64,000 bases of DNA from Myxocyprinus asiaticus (Eukaryota > Chordata > Actinopteri > Cypriniformes > Catostomidae), in contig NC_059372.1 of the NCBI RefSeq assembly GCF_019703515.2, positions 18,147,492 to 18,211,491 on the forward strand, given 5' to 3'. The notes beneath the pieces were generated by a model. It had not been told where the DNA came from. It was given only the letters and a program-made list of their open reading frames with translations, and did not search any database. Below, piece after piece: positions 19,973-33,084 of this stretch. The first letter of the stretch is position 1. The number at the start of each line of letters is the position of its first letter. Both the position numbers and the translations under genes were made by a program.

Positions 19973-22009
19973 TTAGTGGAAATATCTCAAAATCAATCTG
20001 TCAGTCTGTAGCTATTAGTTACTATTTGGGCTCAATATATTCCCCGAGATAGGGCTGTATGGCACGTTTAATCCAGACATCTAACCCTGACCCAAACCCT
20101 TTATCCAGACACTATTGTGGAGCTCAAAAGGCAGACTAGTTAGTTCAAGATTAGCTACAGGTAGATGAGCCTGGACTCACCATCACTTTTCTCATGGAAC
20201 TTGTCCCTAACACTCTTGAGTTTCACCATGGCCTTCATGTTAGGGAAGCTGATTCTCTGCAGGATGCTCTGCTGCTCATTCAGCCTCTGTTGTAGTGTTC
20301 ATCTCTGCCTTGATCTCCTCCTCTGAAAGAGCATCCTATAAACAGGTTGTTTTTGTCATTTTTGTTTTTACTCGCTATACTGTTCACGAAATGTAAATGT
20401 AATGAAACTGAAAATTAAAAAATATATATAAAGCAAATCATGAGAAGGAGACATCATCACATATCTATAGTATAGATATATAGAACAGATAGTATGACCT
20501 CACACAATATAGTATGTGGGATTGTACATCTTATTTTATATTGCCATTTTTATCATTTTAATTCACATTTTAGCTTTAAAAAAAAATACAAATTCCACAT
20601 TGTTTCAAATCATATGTCATGAAATTGCATTTTTTAATAATGATACAAGCTGTTGCCTCTATTTGAAATTTCATACGCATTTTTTTTTTAAACAAAATAT
20701 TCACAAGGTTGGAACCTAATAATGAACATAGAATTACACATACAACAAAAATTATTTGAATTTAAGTGTTAAAACTACTATGCAAAAATAAAAAAATAAA
20801 ACAACATTTTTACCAAACCCTTGCATAGATGTGGCATGAGCCTATTTGTTAAATTATTTAATATTTACAGTGTTTTCTGAAGTTAAAATTTTATAATGTA
20901 TGATTGTGCCTTTAAATATTTATGTATTTACACATTTATTACACTTAGTACATTACTACATTTTGTTGAATATTTTTATATGCACTTGTGTGATTTACAT
21001 TGAATTTACAGTACATTGATATGAATAACAAGCACTAAAATGGTACGGTCTCTTTAAGAAAACAGCTGCTCTGCGAGCATATGTTAACGTTAAATGAGCA
21101 AATCGTACATTAACGAGAGAGAAGTTGCAGTTGTTTTTACCTCATCCGTACAAGGTGTTATTAATAAATTAATGTTTATTTTTACATTTTTGATCACCAA
21201 CTGACTGTAAATAACAGAAAGTATATTAAAAGAGACATGAACTGAAAATCAGTTGTGTGGATCTCGTCTTCGGACACAAAATACACGGAACAAGGCAAAA
21301 GCAAACTTATACATGCATAATAAGTATTGACTTGCTTGTACAAATATTTATTGTACAATTCAAATCTACAAGCTCTTGTGTTTTGCAACACTTTTACATT
21401 CCAACAGGCATTCAACAGGGAAGGCGCATTACTGGCATTGAAATTTACTAGCCAATGGCTAATAACAGGCATAATTTAGTTGCATAGCACGAAATTTAGA
21501 GTGATTCTCGCAATGTATAGGGCTGTATAAACATTTATTCTCTTTCATCCATTTAAATCACCTTGAGGTCCTCATTTAAGTTGCTGTAGTCAATCTCTAT
21601 GAGTGCCTCCTTGGCATGCACAGAGCTCGATGCTTTCAGGCTGATGAGAGAATCCTTGACTTGTGAGCTTCCCTGCATGGAGGGATCAAGTTACTAATGT
21701 GCACATAATCCATCAACGGTAACTGTAATTGCTTGAAAAAGAAGTGCATGTGTGTAGGAATATACTGTGCAGAAAAGTGTGTGTCTGTACCTCTCCCTGG
21801 CTGATATCATCCATGTTCCCTAATTTGAGAGGCAGTTTAATGTCCTACATCTTGCAGGCTTGCAACAAATAGTGTCTGTCACTGCGTTTCTGCTCCAGTT
21901 TGGTCTCAGTGGCTGTCACTTCCTTCTGAAGCCGTCAACGCTCTAACATTATAACATAAATACCAAACACATTTGATTTATAAATCTAAACAAGGTGTGC
22001 TGGTTTTAA

Positions 22010-22253
22010 AGGGATAGTTCAACCAGAAATTTAAATTCTGTCATCATTTGCTCACACTCATGTTGTTCCAAACCCTTATGATTGTATGGAAACAAGATGC
22101 AATAAAAGTGAATGGTGACTGAGACTAACACACTGCCTAACATCTCCTTTTGTGTTCCACAGAAGAAAGAAGGTCATGTGGGGTTGCAACAACAGGAGGC
22201 TGTGTAAATGATGACAGAATTTTCATTTTGGGGGAACTATTCCTTTAAAACCA
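22010..22253. repeat. short foldback MITE
   Basis: AAAGGGATAGTTCAACCAGA at the left and GGGGGAACTATTCCTTTAAA at the right, about 245 bp, with the 'GAATGGTGACTGAGACTAACA' middle shared with 24060-24285, 25857-26155 and 45966-46238. It lies in an intron of the smc1a pseudogene. Confidence 0.75.
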
Positions 22254-22892
22254 GCACACACATAATATTAGATATTTAATATTATAAGCATATTTCTAGA
22301 TTTATTTGTAAAACAATGCATCTAACATCTATTTTATGCCTCTCTGGCTGTGAAAAGCTCTGTCTCTCACTTGTTGGCGGCCCTTAGTTTCTTTCGGATC
22401 TCTCGGTTCTTGTCATTGACCTCTCCCTTCTTAGTGAGGTGCTGGTTCTTAAGGTCCTGCAGCTGTGCCACTGTCTCATCAATAATCTTTATGTGCCTGT
22501 GATCCTCCTGAGATGGTGGGGATTGACAGATATCCATCACAGGAAGTATTTTGCTATTCAGATTAAACTGATAGGTGCTTTGCTTGTCAAGACTGGTTAC
22601 ACAGAGCACATAACATAGGATTAACTGCCAACTATACTTGGGCTGTGTTAACATCCGCATTCTGAGTTCTCTTTGTCAACTTTTTTTGTCTTTCAGTTTC
22701 ATTCTCATCCTTCTTCACACTCCCACATCATTACTTTCTCCAGGTCCTCCTTTTACTGGTTCTTCTCATAATCAAGCTGGATGCCAGACAGGTCTTCTGT
22801 GTCTCAAACTCCAACCTACAATGCTCTTATTACACAAGCCAAATCAGGACAGAGAGAGTGTTTTGTATCCTGTACACTGTCAGTGTAACATT

Positions 22893-23470
22893 AAAGGGGT
22901 GGTTCACCCAAAAATGAAAATTCTCTCATCATTTCACCCTCATGTCATCCCATATGTTTTTGACATTCTTTCTTCTGCAGAACACAAATGAAGATTTTTA
23001 GAGGAATATTGCAGCTCTGTAGGTCCATACAATGCAGGTGAATGATGGACAGAACTTTGAAGCTCCAAAAAGCACATAAAGCAGCATAAAAGTAATCCAT
23101 ACAATTCCAGTGGTTAAATCTATGTCTTTAGAAGTGATATGATAGGTGTGAGTGGGGAACAGATCAATATTTAAGTCCTTTTTTTACTATAAATCTCTAC
23201 TTTCACATTCTGAAAGTGTGAAAATGTTGATCAGTTTCTCACCCAAAGCGAATGCATCGCTTTAGAAGACATACAGTACATTTAACCACTGGAGTCGTAT
23301 GGATAACATCTATGCTGCCTTTGTGATTTTTGGAGCTTCAAAGGTCTGGCCACCATTCACTTGCACAAATCTTTGTTTGTGATCAGCAGAAGAGAGAAAG
23401 TCATACACATCTGGGATGGCATGAGGGTGAGTAAATGATCATTCATTTTTGGGTGAATTATCCCTTTAAA
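22893..23470. repeat. foldback MITE, long family
   Basis: TTAAAGGGGTGGTTCACCCAAAAATG at left, TTTTTGGGTGAATTATCCCTTTAAA at right. Internal GTCCATACAATGCAGGTGAATG and its inverted partner are present. Confidence 0.8.
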
Positions 23471-24059
23471 AAGTTTACCACTTTTTGGCGATCTCATTTT
23501 GCCTCTTGACTTTTTCCTCGTCAAACTCTCGAATATTTCGTGCACCAATCTCCTCGCAGAACTCAAAGACCTCATCCTCCACCTATGAAAGACCACAGTT
23601 ATCAGGTTGAAAATGTTAATTATTTTAAATCCATCATCTCACTTCCATCCTTACCAGGTTCATATGGTCTCTTAACTCTGTAATGTCCCTTTCTCATAAA
23701 TGGATGATTCTTTTGATGTCACTGATTCATGGGCCAAAATTAGCCAGCTCACTCTCCAACTTTGATTTCTCCTAAATAGACATATTTAGTCCACACTGAA
23801 AAAAAAATAAATTGTTTACCTAAAAATGTGCTTCATGTGGTAACATCTAGATTAAATCCTTTGACTGAAGTAAATAATATTATTTAACATGTCTGAATCA
23901 GCCTGATTACATTAGGTACACCAACAAAACTGATTTTAAGTGTTAGATCAGATAGAAATAGCCATTTTAGGTAACAATTACAGGTTACCAGTTTTTTCCC
24001 CCGTTTTAGAAAAACATAAAATTATGTCAAGAAACCATCTGGATCTCTCTTGTAAAGGT

Positions 24060-24285
24060 TTATGAAGTTTATTCACTGTCATGTGTTCCAAACCTGTATG
24101 ACTTTCTTTCGCAGAACCGGAAAGGAGATGTTAGGCAGAATGTTAGTCTCAATCACCATTCACTTACACCATTGCATGTATTTTCCATAAAATGAAAGTG
24201 AATGGTGACTGTCTTTCATTCTGCCTAGCATCTCACTTTGTGTTCCACGGAAGAAAGTAATTTTTGGGTGAACTATCCCTTTAAT
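24060..24285. repeat. short foldback MITE, left arm worn
   Basis: The right arm TTTTTGGGTGAACTATCCCTTTAA is clear. The left arm starts inside the family near GTTTATTCACTGTCATGTGTTCC. Confidence 0.6.
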
Positions 24286-25217
24286 TTCATTTCATAAATT
24301 GATGAATGAGGGTACATTACCCAGCTATAAATGTCAACATTTCCAAATAGTTCGTGTCACCTTCAATTCCTCTGTTAGTGTATCTTTCTTTTCCTTGAGT
24401 TTGTCCACAGCTTTCTCATCCCAGTGTTGAGCCTTAGCTTTCAGGTCACTAGCTTCTCCAGAGATCACACCAGACTTTTGGAAGTGAGTACCACCCAAGG
24501 CAACAGTCTATGAAAGAATAAGACATAAAGGAAAATGAATAATTTGTGTGAAAAATATATCTTGTCATTGTGCTTCAAATGCATTAAATTATATACGTAT
24601 ATTAACCTTATGACAGTACAGCCCTCCAAAGGCAATCCTGTGGGCATCCTCTACATTCTCACACACTAGAGCATTCCCACAGACATACTGGAGGGCTTTC
24701 TTTATGTGTGGAGGCTCGTAGCAGATCACGTCAATCACAAGCTTGGCCCCTCGAAGCTCTCTCAGTTTCTCATCTGTGGGTTTCACCTGAGAGAGAGAGG
24801 AGACAAGCATATGTCCAGTGAAACTAATTCTGCCACCCCCTCAATGCTACTCAGCCTCTCAGAGAGAAAACTTCAGACCTCTTAAATCATAGAAAACCAC
24901 AGACCACTTCAGACTAATGAATGATTTATTAAAATCTGTCTGTATCTCCAAACAGTCTAGAGGCAGAAAGGTTTCTGGTTCTCCTCTTTGCTCTTTGATG
25001 TACTGGATGCAATCTCTGCCTGTCTTCTGAGTCCACAATGATGGCATCCATGTTTTTTCCCAGGACTTTGGTCACAGCAATCTGGTATTTCTTCTGGGTT
25101 GGCTGGTGTAAGTCGATCAGTCTGCCATACGGCACAGACGAAGGTTTGAATGTAGAAATTTAAAAGGGATTTTTACGCAAAAGCAAAGAAAAATCTTCAA
25201 AGCTTCTGCTCCAAGCT

Positions 25218-25850
25218 TAAAGGAATATTCTGGGTTAAAAACAAGTTAAGCTCAATCGATGGCATTTGTGGGATAATATTGATTACCACAAAAAATCATT
25301 TTGACTTGCCCCTCCTTTTAAAATAAATAAATAAATAAATAAAATCTAAAATCTAGGTTCCAGTGAGGTACTTAATGGAAGTGAATGGGGTCAATCTGTA
25401 AATGTTAAAATACTCCCTGTTTCAAAAGTATAGCCACAAGACATAAACAATATGCATGTTAACATGATTTTAGTGTGACAAAATTACTTACTAACCTTTT
25501 CGGAGTAAAGTTATATCCAATTTTACAACTTTGTTGCCATGACGGTGTAATGCCAACAAACACTAAAACACTAAACCGAATCTAAAAATTACGATTTAAA
25601 CAACATTACAGCTTAAATAATACATGCATTTTAACAGAAGAATTCATGCAAGTGCTTTTATAAAATTATAAGCTTCACATTTCTGCCTTTAAACCCTCAT
25701 AAAATTGGCCCCATTTACTTCCATTGTAAGTGCCTCACTGTAACTTCTATTTTTGCTTTTAGAGAAAAGGACAGATGAGTCAAAATAAATTTTTGTGGTA
25801 ATCAACATTATGTCACAAATGCTGTCGACTGAGCTTAACTTCTATTGAAC
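25218..25850. repeat. foldback MITE, 'GGAATATTCTGGGTT' family
   Basis: The left arm AAAGGAATATTCTGGGTTAAAAACAAG with AAGCTCAATCGATGGCATTTGTG pairs with the inverted CACAAATGCTGTCGACTGAGCTTAACTTC near 25815-25848. The fuller relative of 8594-8925. Confidence 0.8.
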
Positions 25851-25856
25851 CAAGAG

Positions 25857-26155
25857 TATAGGGATAATTCACGTTTAAAATGAAAATTCACTCAGCTTCA
25901 TGTTGTTCCAAATCTGTATGACATTTTTTTTTTTACATGGAACACAAAAGGAGATGTTAGGCAGAATGTTAGTCTCAGTCAACTAACTTGAATTGAATAT
26001 TTTTTCCATACAATAAAAGTGAATGGTGACTGAGACTAACATACTGCCTTTCATCTCCTTTTGTCCTCCACGGAAGACAGTCATACAGGTTTTAAACAAC
26101 ATTAGGATGAGAAAATGACTGAATTGTAAATTTTGGGTGAACTATCCCCTTAAAA
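25857..26155. repeat. short foldback MITE
   Basis: Left TATAGGGATAATTCACGTTT and right TTTTGGGTGAACTATCCCCTTAA, with the GAATGGTGACTGAGACTAAC core. It directly follows the MITE ending at 25850. Confidence 0.75.
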
Positions 26156-27110
26156 CTAAACTCTATATACCACAGCCAGTAAACTCACCACTGAGCCAGT
26201 GTAGAGCCGTTTAATGCTCTCCATAATTTCAGCTTTTCTCTGCTGACGGCTGTTTTCCTGCCTGTGAATGCGAGCATCTCCAAGTTGACCCATCACCAAT
26301 GGCCAGTATCATCAAAGCAACAATCTTGGTGAAATGTTTTAACTAAGCAAGTATGTGTGAATGTGTCTATACTTTTAAGAGTGTGTTGTGCATTATTACT
26401 TGGTTCAACTCCATACTTATCTCATCAATCCTTCTTTTTGCCAGCTCCACGTCCTCTGTCAGTTCTTCTTCCATGTGCTTCTGTTCATCCAGAGACTGTC
26501 TAATGAGAGAAATACAGAGACTGATAAAAATCCAAGCTGTCCATGACATGATATTTAAAAGGACGAAGCAAAAGTAGCATGTACAAAGTAGGGATGTTTT
26601 CAGGCATGACACAAAGCAGCAACAATATGATAAAAGACACAAATATTCAATATTACATTTATTAATAATAATAATACAGTTAAATCACAATAGACGATTC
26701 TTCCAGATTATATCATTCTTTAACCTTAAGACTGCTTCTGTAGGCTGTTTTCAGTTGACAACAAGCAATATCAACCTTAATTTATTTATAAAGAAATGGT
26801 ATTATTAATCTATCTAAGATGTAATATAATATTGGAGAATTCACAATAGATAAGTGATGTGCGGTCACAGGGTTATGTATATAAACTGTTTTACATCAGG
26901 GAACGTTGCTCATCCAATCTCATTTTACAGTCAGAATTATATATATGATCTCTATTTATAATTTATAATTAATTTAATCATTTAGGATCTATAATGATCT
27001 CTAAAGTACCTGCTGGTTGCAATATAGTCCTCCACCTTTTCAATCGCTTCTGATTCTCTCTAATCTTTTGCTTGATTTTGGCCTGTAATCTGAAAAGGGA
27101 TATAAAACAG

Positions 27111-27301
27111 TGAGGTGATGGGGGCGTGGTCATGTGTCTGTTTGCAGGAGAGAGGGAGTGGTGTGGCTCGTCAAGCTGGTTGACATGATTTCTAACAGCT
27201 GTTTCTTGTTACAGTGATAGCAGGGAGAGACCTTAAAAGCAGCCAAAACACACTAGAGAGGACGACACCTGAGTACAGTGACTGGCGTGCCTTATTGTGT
27301 G

Positions 27302-27344
<43 letters not shown>

Positions 27345-28797
27345 GTGAAGCTGAAGTGTTCGAGAAGTTTATTAGGAGTTTTGTTGCATTGAACTGACAA
27401 TTAAGAAAGCCCTGAGAAGGCTGCACTCAAATGAACTGAAGGCAGAGAATAAAAGCCTACCTGAAGCGTGTCAATGCTCCCCGTCTCCTCTTTCCATACC
27501 CGTGGGACTGGGCTCGCCAACCTGGGAAGGATAGCGGAGAGAGAGAGGGTTAGCAGGGGGAAGAGATTTGGGCATGGTACTGCCCTCTGTCCTGGGTGCA
27601 GGGATAGGACGGAAAGAGGACAGGAGGGGGTGGGGTTTGGGGGAAAGAGAGAGAGAGACTCCACTTCGGTGGTTCCTGGAAATGGCGTCATTTAGTCCTC
27701 TGCCAACTGGACCGCATCCTCCAGCGATGCCGGATGGTGACACTGGACCCACTCGGACATGCCACGAGGAAGCTGGGAAATGAACTGCTCCAGTGTCACC
27801 AGATCTACGATGTCCTGGGTGCCGCGGGTCCCCTCAGCCAGCAACCATTTCCGGCAAGCATCTTGGAGCTTCTGCATGAAGGCGAACGGGCGACCTTGCC
27901 TTCCCAGCCTCAGGGAACGGAAGTGTTGGCGACTCTGTTCTGGACTACGACCGACCCACTGCATGATGGCTCTATTTAGATCGGTGTACACGAGGAGGTT
28001 AGCGGCTAGGAGTTGTTGAGCCGCTAGCTGTGCTTCCCCAGAGAGCAAAGGCAGTAAGCGGGCAGCCTACTGGTCCGGCGGCCATCTCCACACCTCGGCT
28101 GTCTTCTCGAACAGATCGAGGTAGGGCTCATTTTAACCAGAGTGATCAGTGAGATGTTTGGTGTGGGCTCTGGTGTCACAGCCACAGCCCCATCATGTGT
28201 GATCAGGCTCCAAAACGTCTGCTGGTCTTCTGCTTGGGCCTGGAGCAGGAGTTGAAAACGCTGCTCCTGTTCCAGCCGCAGCTTGATGAGGGCCTGGTGT
28301 TGATTCCGTTGGATGCCGGCGAGGGTCTGGATCACTTCGGCTAGTGGTGAAGACTCCATAACGATATAACTCCTTCCAGGCGTACCCAGGTTTCAGCACC
28401 AGTGTAACACTCTTTAAAGGTTCGGGTATGGAAGGAGTAGATGGGGAGCAGTGATACGCATCAGGTAGGCTTTTATTCTCTGCCTTCAGTTCATTAGAGT
28501 TCAGTCTTCTCAGGGCTTTCTTATTTGTCAGTTCAATGCAATAAAACTCTTAATAAACTTCTCGAACACTTCAGCTTCACAATAATAATAATAATACAAC
28601 ACACAATAAGGCACGCCAGTCACTGCACTCTAGTGTCGTTCCCTCTGCCTCTCCACCGTGTTTTGGCTGCTTTTAAGGTCTCTTCCGCTATCACTGTAAC
28701 AAGAAACAGCTGTTAGAAATCATGTCAGCCAGCTTGAAGAGCTACACCACTCCCTCTCTCCCTCAAACAGACACACAACCATGCCCCCATCACCACA
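27111..28797 (-). mobile_element. gypsy-type LTR fragment with inverted LTRs
   Basis: The minus-strand LTR at 28797-28403 runs TGTGGTGATGGGGG ... GTGTTACA. One base later comes TGGTGCTGAAACC (28401-28389), a plausible primer-binding site, then gag. At the far side, 27111-27502 is the same LTR but on the plus strand and lacking its last 20 or so bases. The LTRs thus face each other instead of being direct. No protease or polymerase is present between them. The element sits between exon pieces of the smc1a pseudogene. Confidence 0.75.
27500..28359 (-). pseudogene. gypsy-type gag remnant
   Basis: Starts MESSPLAEVIQTLAG at 28359 and runs through a Gln/Glu-rich coiled stretch, then, after a frame break near 28030-28130, a capsid-like segment (RWLLAEGT-like block, here RKWLLAEGTRG, and LEQFISQLPRGM) at about 27900-27790. 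A Ser/Pro-rich tail follows up to about 27500. Gag would package element RNA. This copy is broken and joins abruptly to an inverted LTR. Confidence 0.65.
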
Positions 28798-29599
28798 AAC
28801 AGTTATACGTTTTCCATCATACAAAGTTAACTGTGTCTGAAGCACAAAATGACAGTGTTTCCATTCATTCCTTATTGTACCTCTGTCTCAATCTTCTTCC
28901 TCTCCTCCCGATCCAGTCTGTCCTGGTCAGCCTTTTGATCCCTGTTGAACTTCTCTAGCTCTTGAGCCAAGGTTGCTGCCTGGTTACTAGTCTCCTCTTT
29001 CAGCCTGTGATACTGCTTCACCTGAGAGAACAGTATGAGTGTAAAATGATACACTGAAATATGAAAACAGGCATAAAAATTCATCCATATGTTATGGGGA
29101 TTATGAGGCTCCAACTTGGTTTTCTTCAAGTATCAGATCCTGGCCTTGACTTTGGGCTTCTTCCTCCATTCGTTCTTCAAACTCGTGTCTTGCCATTTCC
29201 ACAGAACCCTGCTCCCTGTCCAGTTCTCCTATGTCTACTTTATGCTTCTTGTACATCTTTTGGGCATTCTGCAAAGACTTTTGAGACACCTCCAGCTTCT
29301 TGATCTTATGAGCTGTATTCCCCTTGGCTTTGGTGTTCTGTGGCCATTTCTGGTTGAACTCAGCATCTTTCTCTCTAAAGTGGTAAAACAAGTATCAGAC
29401 TATCAAACTGTGCTTAAGTGACCATGGGTTTAAGTTACCTTGTCATGACTATGCTATAAAACTTTTGATGTAAAAGTCTGAGACCACGTTAAAATTTAAA
29501 ATGACACCAATAAAGAGAAACATTTGAAAAACAAAAGGAAATTTGCACTATTTTTAGGTCACTAATCAAATGTAAGCAAAGTTGTGACATTGTGCATGT

Positions 29600-31190
29600 G
29601 TCAGGGTTTTGTGAAGGGAAGAGGTGAGAGAGTGAGGATCCAAATGCAGAACTTTGTCAACAAAAGAAGATACAACGATGAAGGAAAAGTCAGGATCCTG
29701 AAGTTTGGGAAGCACGGCCACCTGTTTGCTTTCATGCAACAACTCCGGGATGTCTGTCGAAGATGGTTGCTGGCTGAGGGAACCCACGGCACCGTGAATA
29801 TCGTTGAACTGGTGACGCTGGAGCAGTTCATCTCTCAACTCCCTCGGGGGATGACCGAGTGTGTCCAGTGTTACCACCCGGTGTCGCTGAAAGAGGCCGT
29901 CCAGCTGGCAAAAGACTACATGGTGGCATTTCCAGGAGGCAGCGAAACAGAGGCTCTTCACTCTCTTCTCTCTCTTTCTCTTCTACCTCTCAACCCCCCA
30001 CCCCCACCCCATTTCCATCCTGTTCCCCACCAAAACCCTTCCCCTTGTCTGTGTCTCACCCTTCCCCTGTCTCCCTCCGCTCTCCCCCCCAGGTTGTCGA
30101 GACCGCCCCCATGGGCACAGCAGGGAAACCTGGGCGGATCTGTGTGAGATGCGGGAAGCCGGGCACTGCCAGTGAGGACGGTGGGGACGCTGATCTGGAT
30201 CCCTGACGCTCCACAGGCCGCCTGATTGGGCAGGGATGTATTGGATACCGGTGAGTTTAAAAGGGGATACATATCAAGCTTTGGTGGATTCGGGTTGTAC
30301 CCAAACCTCTATCCACCAACGCTTGGTGCAAGGCAGGGCATTGAATATGAATAAACGGGTGAGTGTGCAGTGTGTGCACGGGGATATTCACAGGTATCCG
30401 GTGGTTGCCACTGAGATACTATTTAGGGGGAAAAGCATGGAGTAAAGGCCACGTTTAATTCCTGCCTCAACCATCCACTGATTTTGGGAACGAATTGGCC
30501 TGATTTTAGGAATTTATTTAGGGAAATATGTGTGGATGAGTCCTGTAAAATGTTGTCTCTGTGTGATGTGCGAAGCTATGGTCTGCTCCGCCTCAAGATG
30601 AGGCAAGAGAGGGAATTCCTGTCCTCAGGGGGTTCCCTGAGGGGGATTTCCCTCTAGAGCAGTCAGTGAGGTGTTCCTCAAACACGCGTTTGACCAAGTG
30701 AGAGTCATCGATGGTCAACAGCTCGAGCCTGATGTTGCACTCACATACCCATATTAAAGATGGGTTGTATTGAGTGGCGCAGGACACTCAAGCAAAAGAA
30801 AATACAACCCAATTATTAGTACCGAAGAGCTGTCAGGAAACCCTCTTCCAGGCGGCTCACCATAATCCAATGGCTGGCCATTTAGGTCAGAAGAAAACGC
30901 TTAATCGGATAATGGCCCGTTTGTTTTTTGGCTGGGAGTTCACGGGGACATTCACAAGTGGTGTGCCGCGTACCATGTCTGTTGTTGAATCCACCGGCCA
31001 CCCCAAAAACGTCATTGCGCCTTCTAACGCTAATAGAGGTCCCCTTCGAAAGAATTGGCAAGGACCTTGTTGGGCCATTAGAATGAACCACACAGGGGCA
31101 TCGATTTGTATTAGTTCTGGTGGACTATTCAACATGATATCCGGAAGCAGTGCCCCTGCACAACATCTCAGCACATATTGTTGAGGCATT
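29600..31190 (+). mobile_element. gypsy-type internal fragment, plus strand
   Basis: Gag capsid segment at 29690-29960 (RRWLLAEGTHG, LEQFISQLPRGM), a Pro-rich tail, then an RCGKPG start of a zinc knuckle at about 30148. An aspartic protease segment with ALVDSGCTQT lies at about 30275-30305, and an integrase zinc-binding segment (AAHHNPMAGHLGQKKT) at about 30855-30905. Reverse transcriptase and RNase H are missing between protease and integrase. No LTR was found at either end. It is a deleted, dead fragment, in the opposite orientation to the one at 27.1-28.8 kb. Confidence 0.75.
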
Positions 31191-31744
31191 GTGAAAGTAA
31201 TGAATACTGTTCTGGAATTTTCCTGATTTGTTGCATTTTCTCCATAGTATATAAAAAATTAAACATCAAAGTATATCAAAATAGATTTTATTCTTTTTTG
31301 ATGTATTGTTTTCTAATTGTCTTGAAAATATTTTGAAAATTTGACACTATCTGGGCATTTTGTAGAACCATTTGTGATAGATATAAGTGCCTGGTCTCTA
31401 AACCTGAAAATGTAAGAGTGTTTGGGGAAATCCCCATGCATTTAAGGGTTAAGCACCAAACTACGCTGTCCTAAAATGTTAGAACTTACAATTTGTATAA
31501 ATATAAATTAGCATAGATAATGTATGTCAGTGAACCAGTTACTATGGCAACGCCAAATAGCGCTTCAAACAAACAGGAGAGCTAACACACTGCCGCTCGT
31601 CTAAATTTATATTCACCAATATGGGTTTCTTTTTCACTCTCTCTGTTTAAACGATATTCCTATTCATAATCTATTTATTATTATTATTATTATTAATAAT
31701 AATAATAATAATAATAAAAATAAAAATAAAAAAAACAAACAAAA
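31191..31744. other. AT-rich spacer, nothing recognised
   Basis: Contains a (TTA)/(ATA) simple repeat at about 31677-31716 and an A-rich run before 31750. No exon was recognised. Confidence 0.4.
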
Positions 31745-31749
31745 AAAAA

Positions 31750-31806
31750 ACTGCGGTTTTCTGGTTAGTTACCCAGAGCCTTAACCGCTGAACCACCACT
31801 GCCCCC
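31750..31806 (-). repeat. head of a tRNA-derived SINE
   Basis: On the minus strand: GGCAGTGGTGGTTCAGCGGTTAAGGCTCTGGGT, the A-box-containing start of a common fish tRNA-related SINE. The B box and tail are missing. Confidence 0.55.
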
Positions 31807-31908
31807 ATTAGACTGCCCACAGGTACAAAACTATTTCAGCATTGTAAAGAAAGTTGTATTTGTCTCTATGTCCAGCAGAAATGATCTATCCTATATTATT
31901 CAGATCTT

Positions 31909-32130
31909 TTGCGCTTGTCCCTTGACGAAATGGCAATGCAACAACAAAAAGAGGAGGAAGAGTTTCGAGGAAAAATGTCTCGGGTATTGATCCAGTTCAG
32001 AGCGATTCCTCAACGTGCAGAGGACAGTCGTGATGCAGTCATCAATCATGGCCAACAGGGGGCGCCAGATATCAATATTTCTGTCGCAGATTCTGCACCT
32101 GGGACCTGCCAGCATGCAAGTGTTTCAGGT
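31909..32130 (+). other. exon-like open frame of unknown origin
   Basis: About 70 codons, starting near LSLDEMAMQQQKEEEEFRG and ending before CAG|GTAGGC, a good splice donor near 32130. The Glu/Gln-rich start suggests a coiled coil. I do not recognise the protein, and it does not match the RIBC pieces downstream. It could be a first exon of the ribc1-like gene, another dead gene, or chance. Confidence 0.25.
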
Positions 32131-33084
32131 AGGCATAAACTGTATATATAATTCAGGGCTACAGATAACGACTAACGAATGCATGATAAGGCTGCACAAC
32201 ATCTGTCAATATCCCATTGTTTCAATAGTTTTAAAATCGATTTAGTTATTTATTTGATTACTTTTAACTTTCATTTCTTGTTCTAAATTGATTTGTATAT
32301 ATCTCATATTTTCTTAAGCATTTTTATGTAAAGCACATTGAATTACCATTGTGTGTGAAATATATAAATAAATTTGCCTTGCCCCACCTAGATATGCAAC
32401 TGGCAAATAACATGGCCATTATTATCAAAATCGATCAGTATTTTGTTACAATTGTACAATCATACATTTACGATTCTGAAAGGGAAAGTGTTTTATTTTT
32501 TATTTTTTAATAACCTTTTTAGCTTATAAATAGTCTTAACAAATTCATTTTTAAAGGTTCACATATCCCATAGTCTTTCAATTAATATCAAGTCATAAAA
32601 CTGCATGTATAGTGATACGCCTATACAATAATTTAAAAGATGATATTTCAGATAGTTTTAGATTTAGTATAGCATGTCAAACTGCAGAACACTGATGTCA
32701 CTGCTTGTAATTTCATGTCAGTTACACAGATACAGATATATTCTATGCATATACTGTATGTATGAACAATTAGGGCGAAGGAATTAATGAGAATGAAAGA
32801 GAGAGTTCAGATGAGAGATGAATGAGAGAAACCTAAGAACTCAAAAGGAGGAGAGAGAAACAAGAGATGGAACACAAAATTGGAGGTAAACACACAAAAT
32901 ATACTCATATCCCATGTTACTCTGTCTCAGGGCTGTGCTTTGTTACAGTATCCGCCCTTCAGTTTTGGTTGTATTTTCACTGTGATATGTAGCACAGAGT
33001 TGCAGAAAGGCAGTAGAGGTTCTGAGCATGTGTATCTTCTGATAATGTGTGTACTTGCAGAACTGTTAACCGACAGGGAAATGA
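32131..33084. other. AT-rich spacer, nothing recognised
   Basis: No exon, repeat terminus or RNA gene is seen, apart from short A/T runs and a GAGAGA-rich stretch near 32795-32870. Confidence 0.4.

Noticed and set aside
27468..28019. Plus-strand frames opposite gag
   Set aside because: Shadows of the minus-strand gag remnant.
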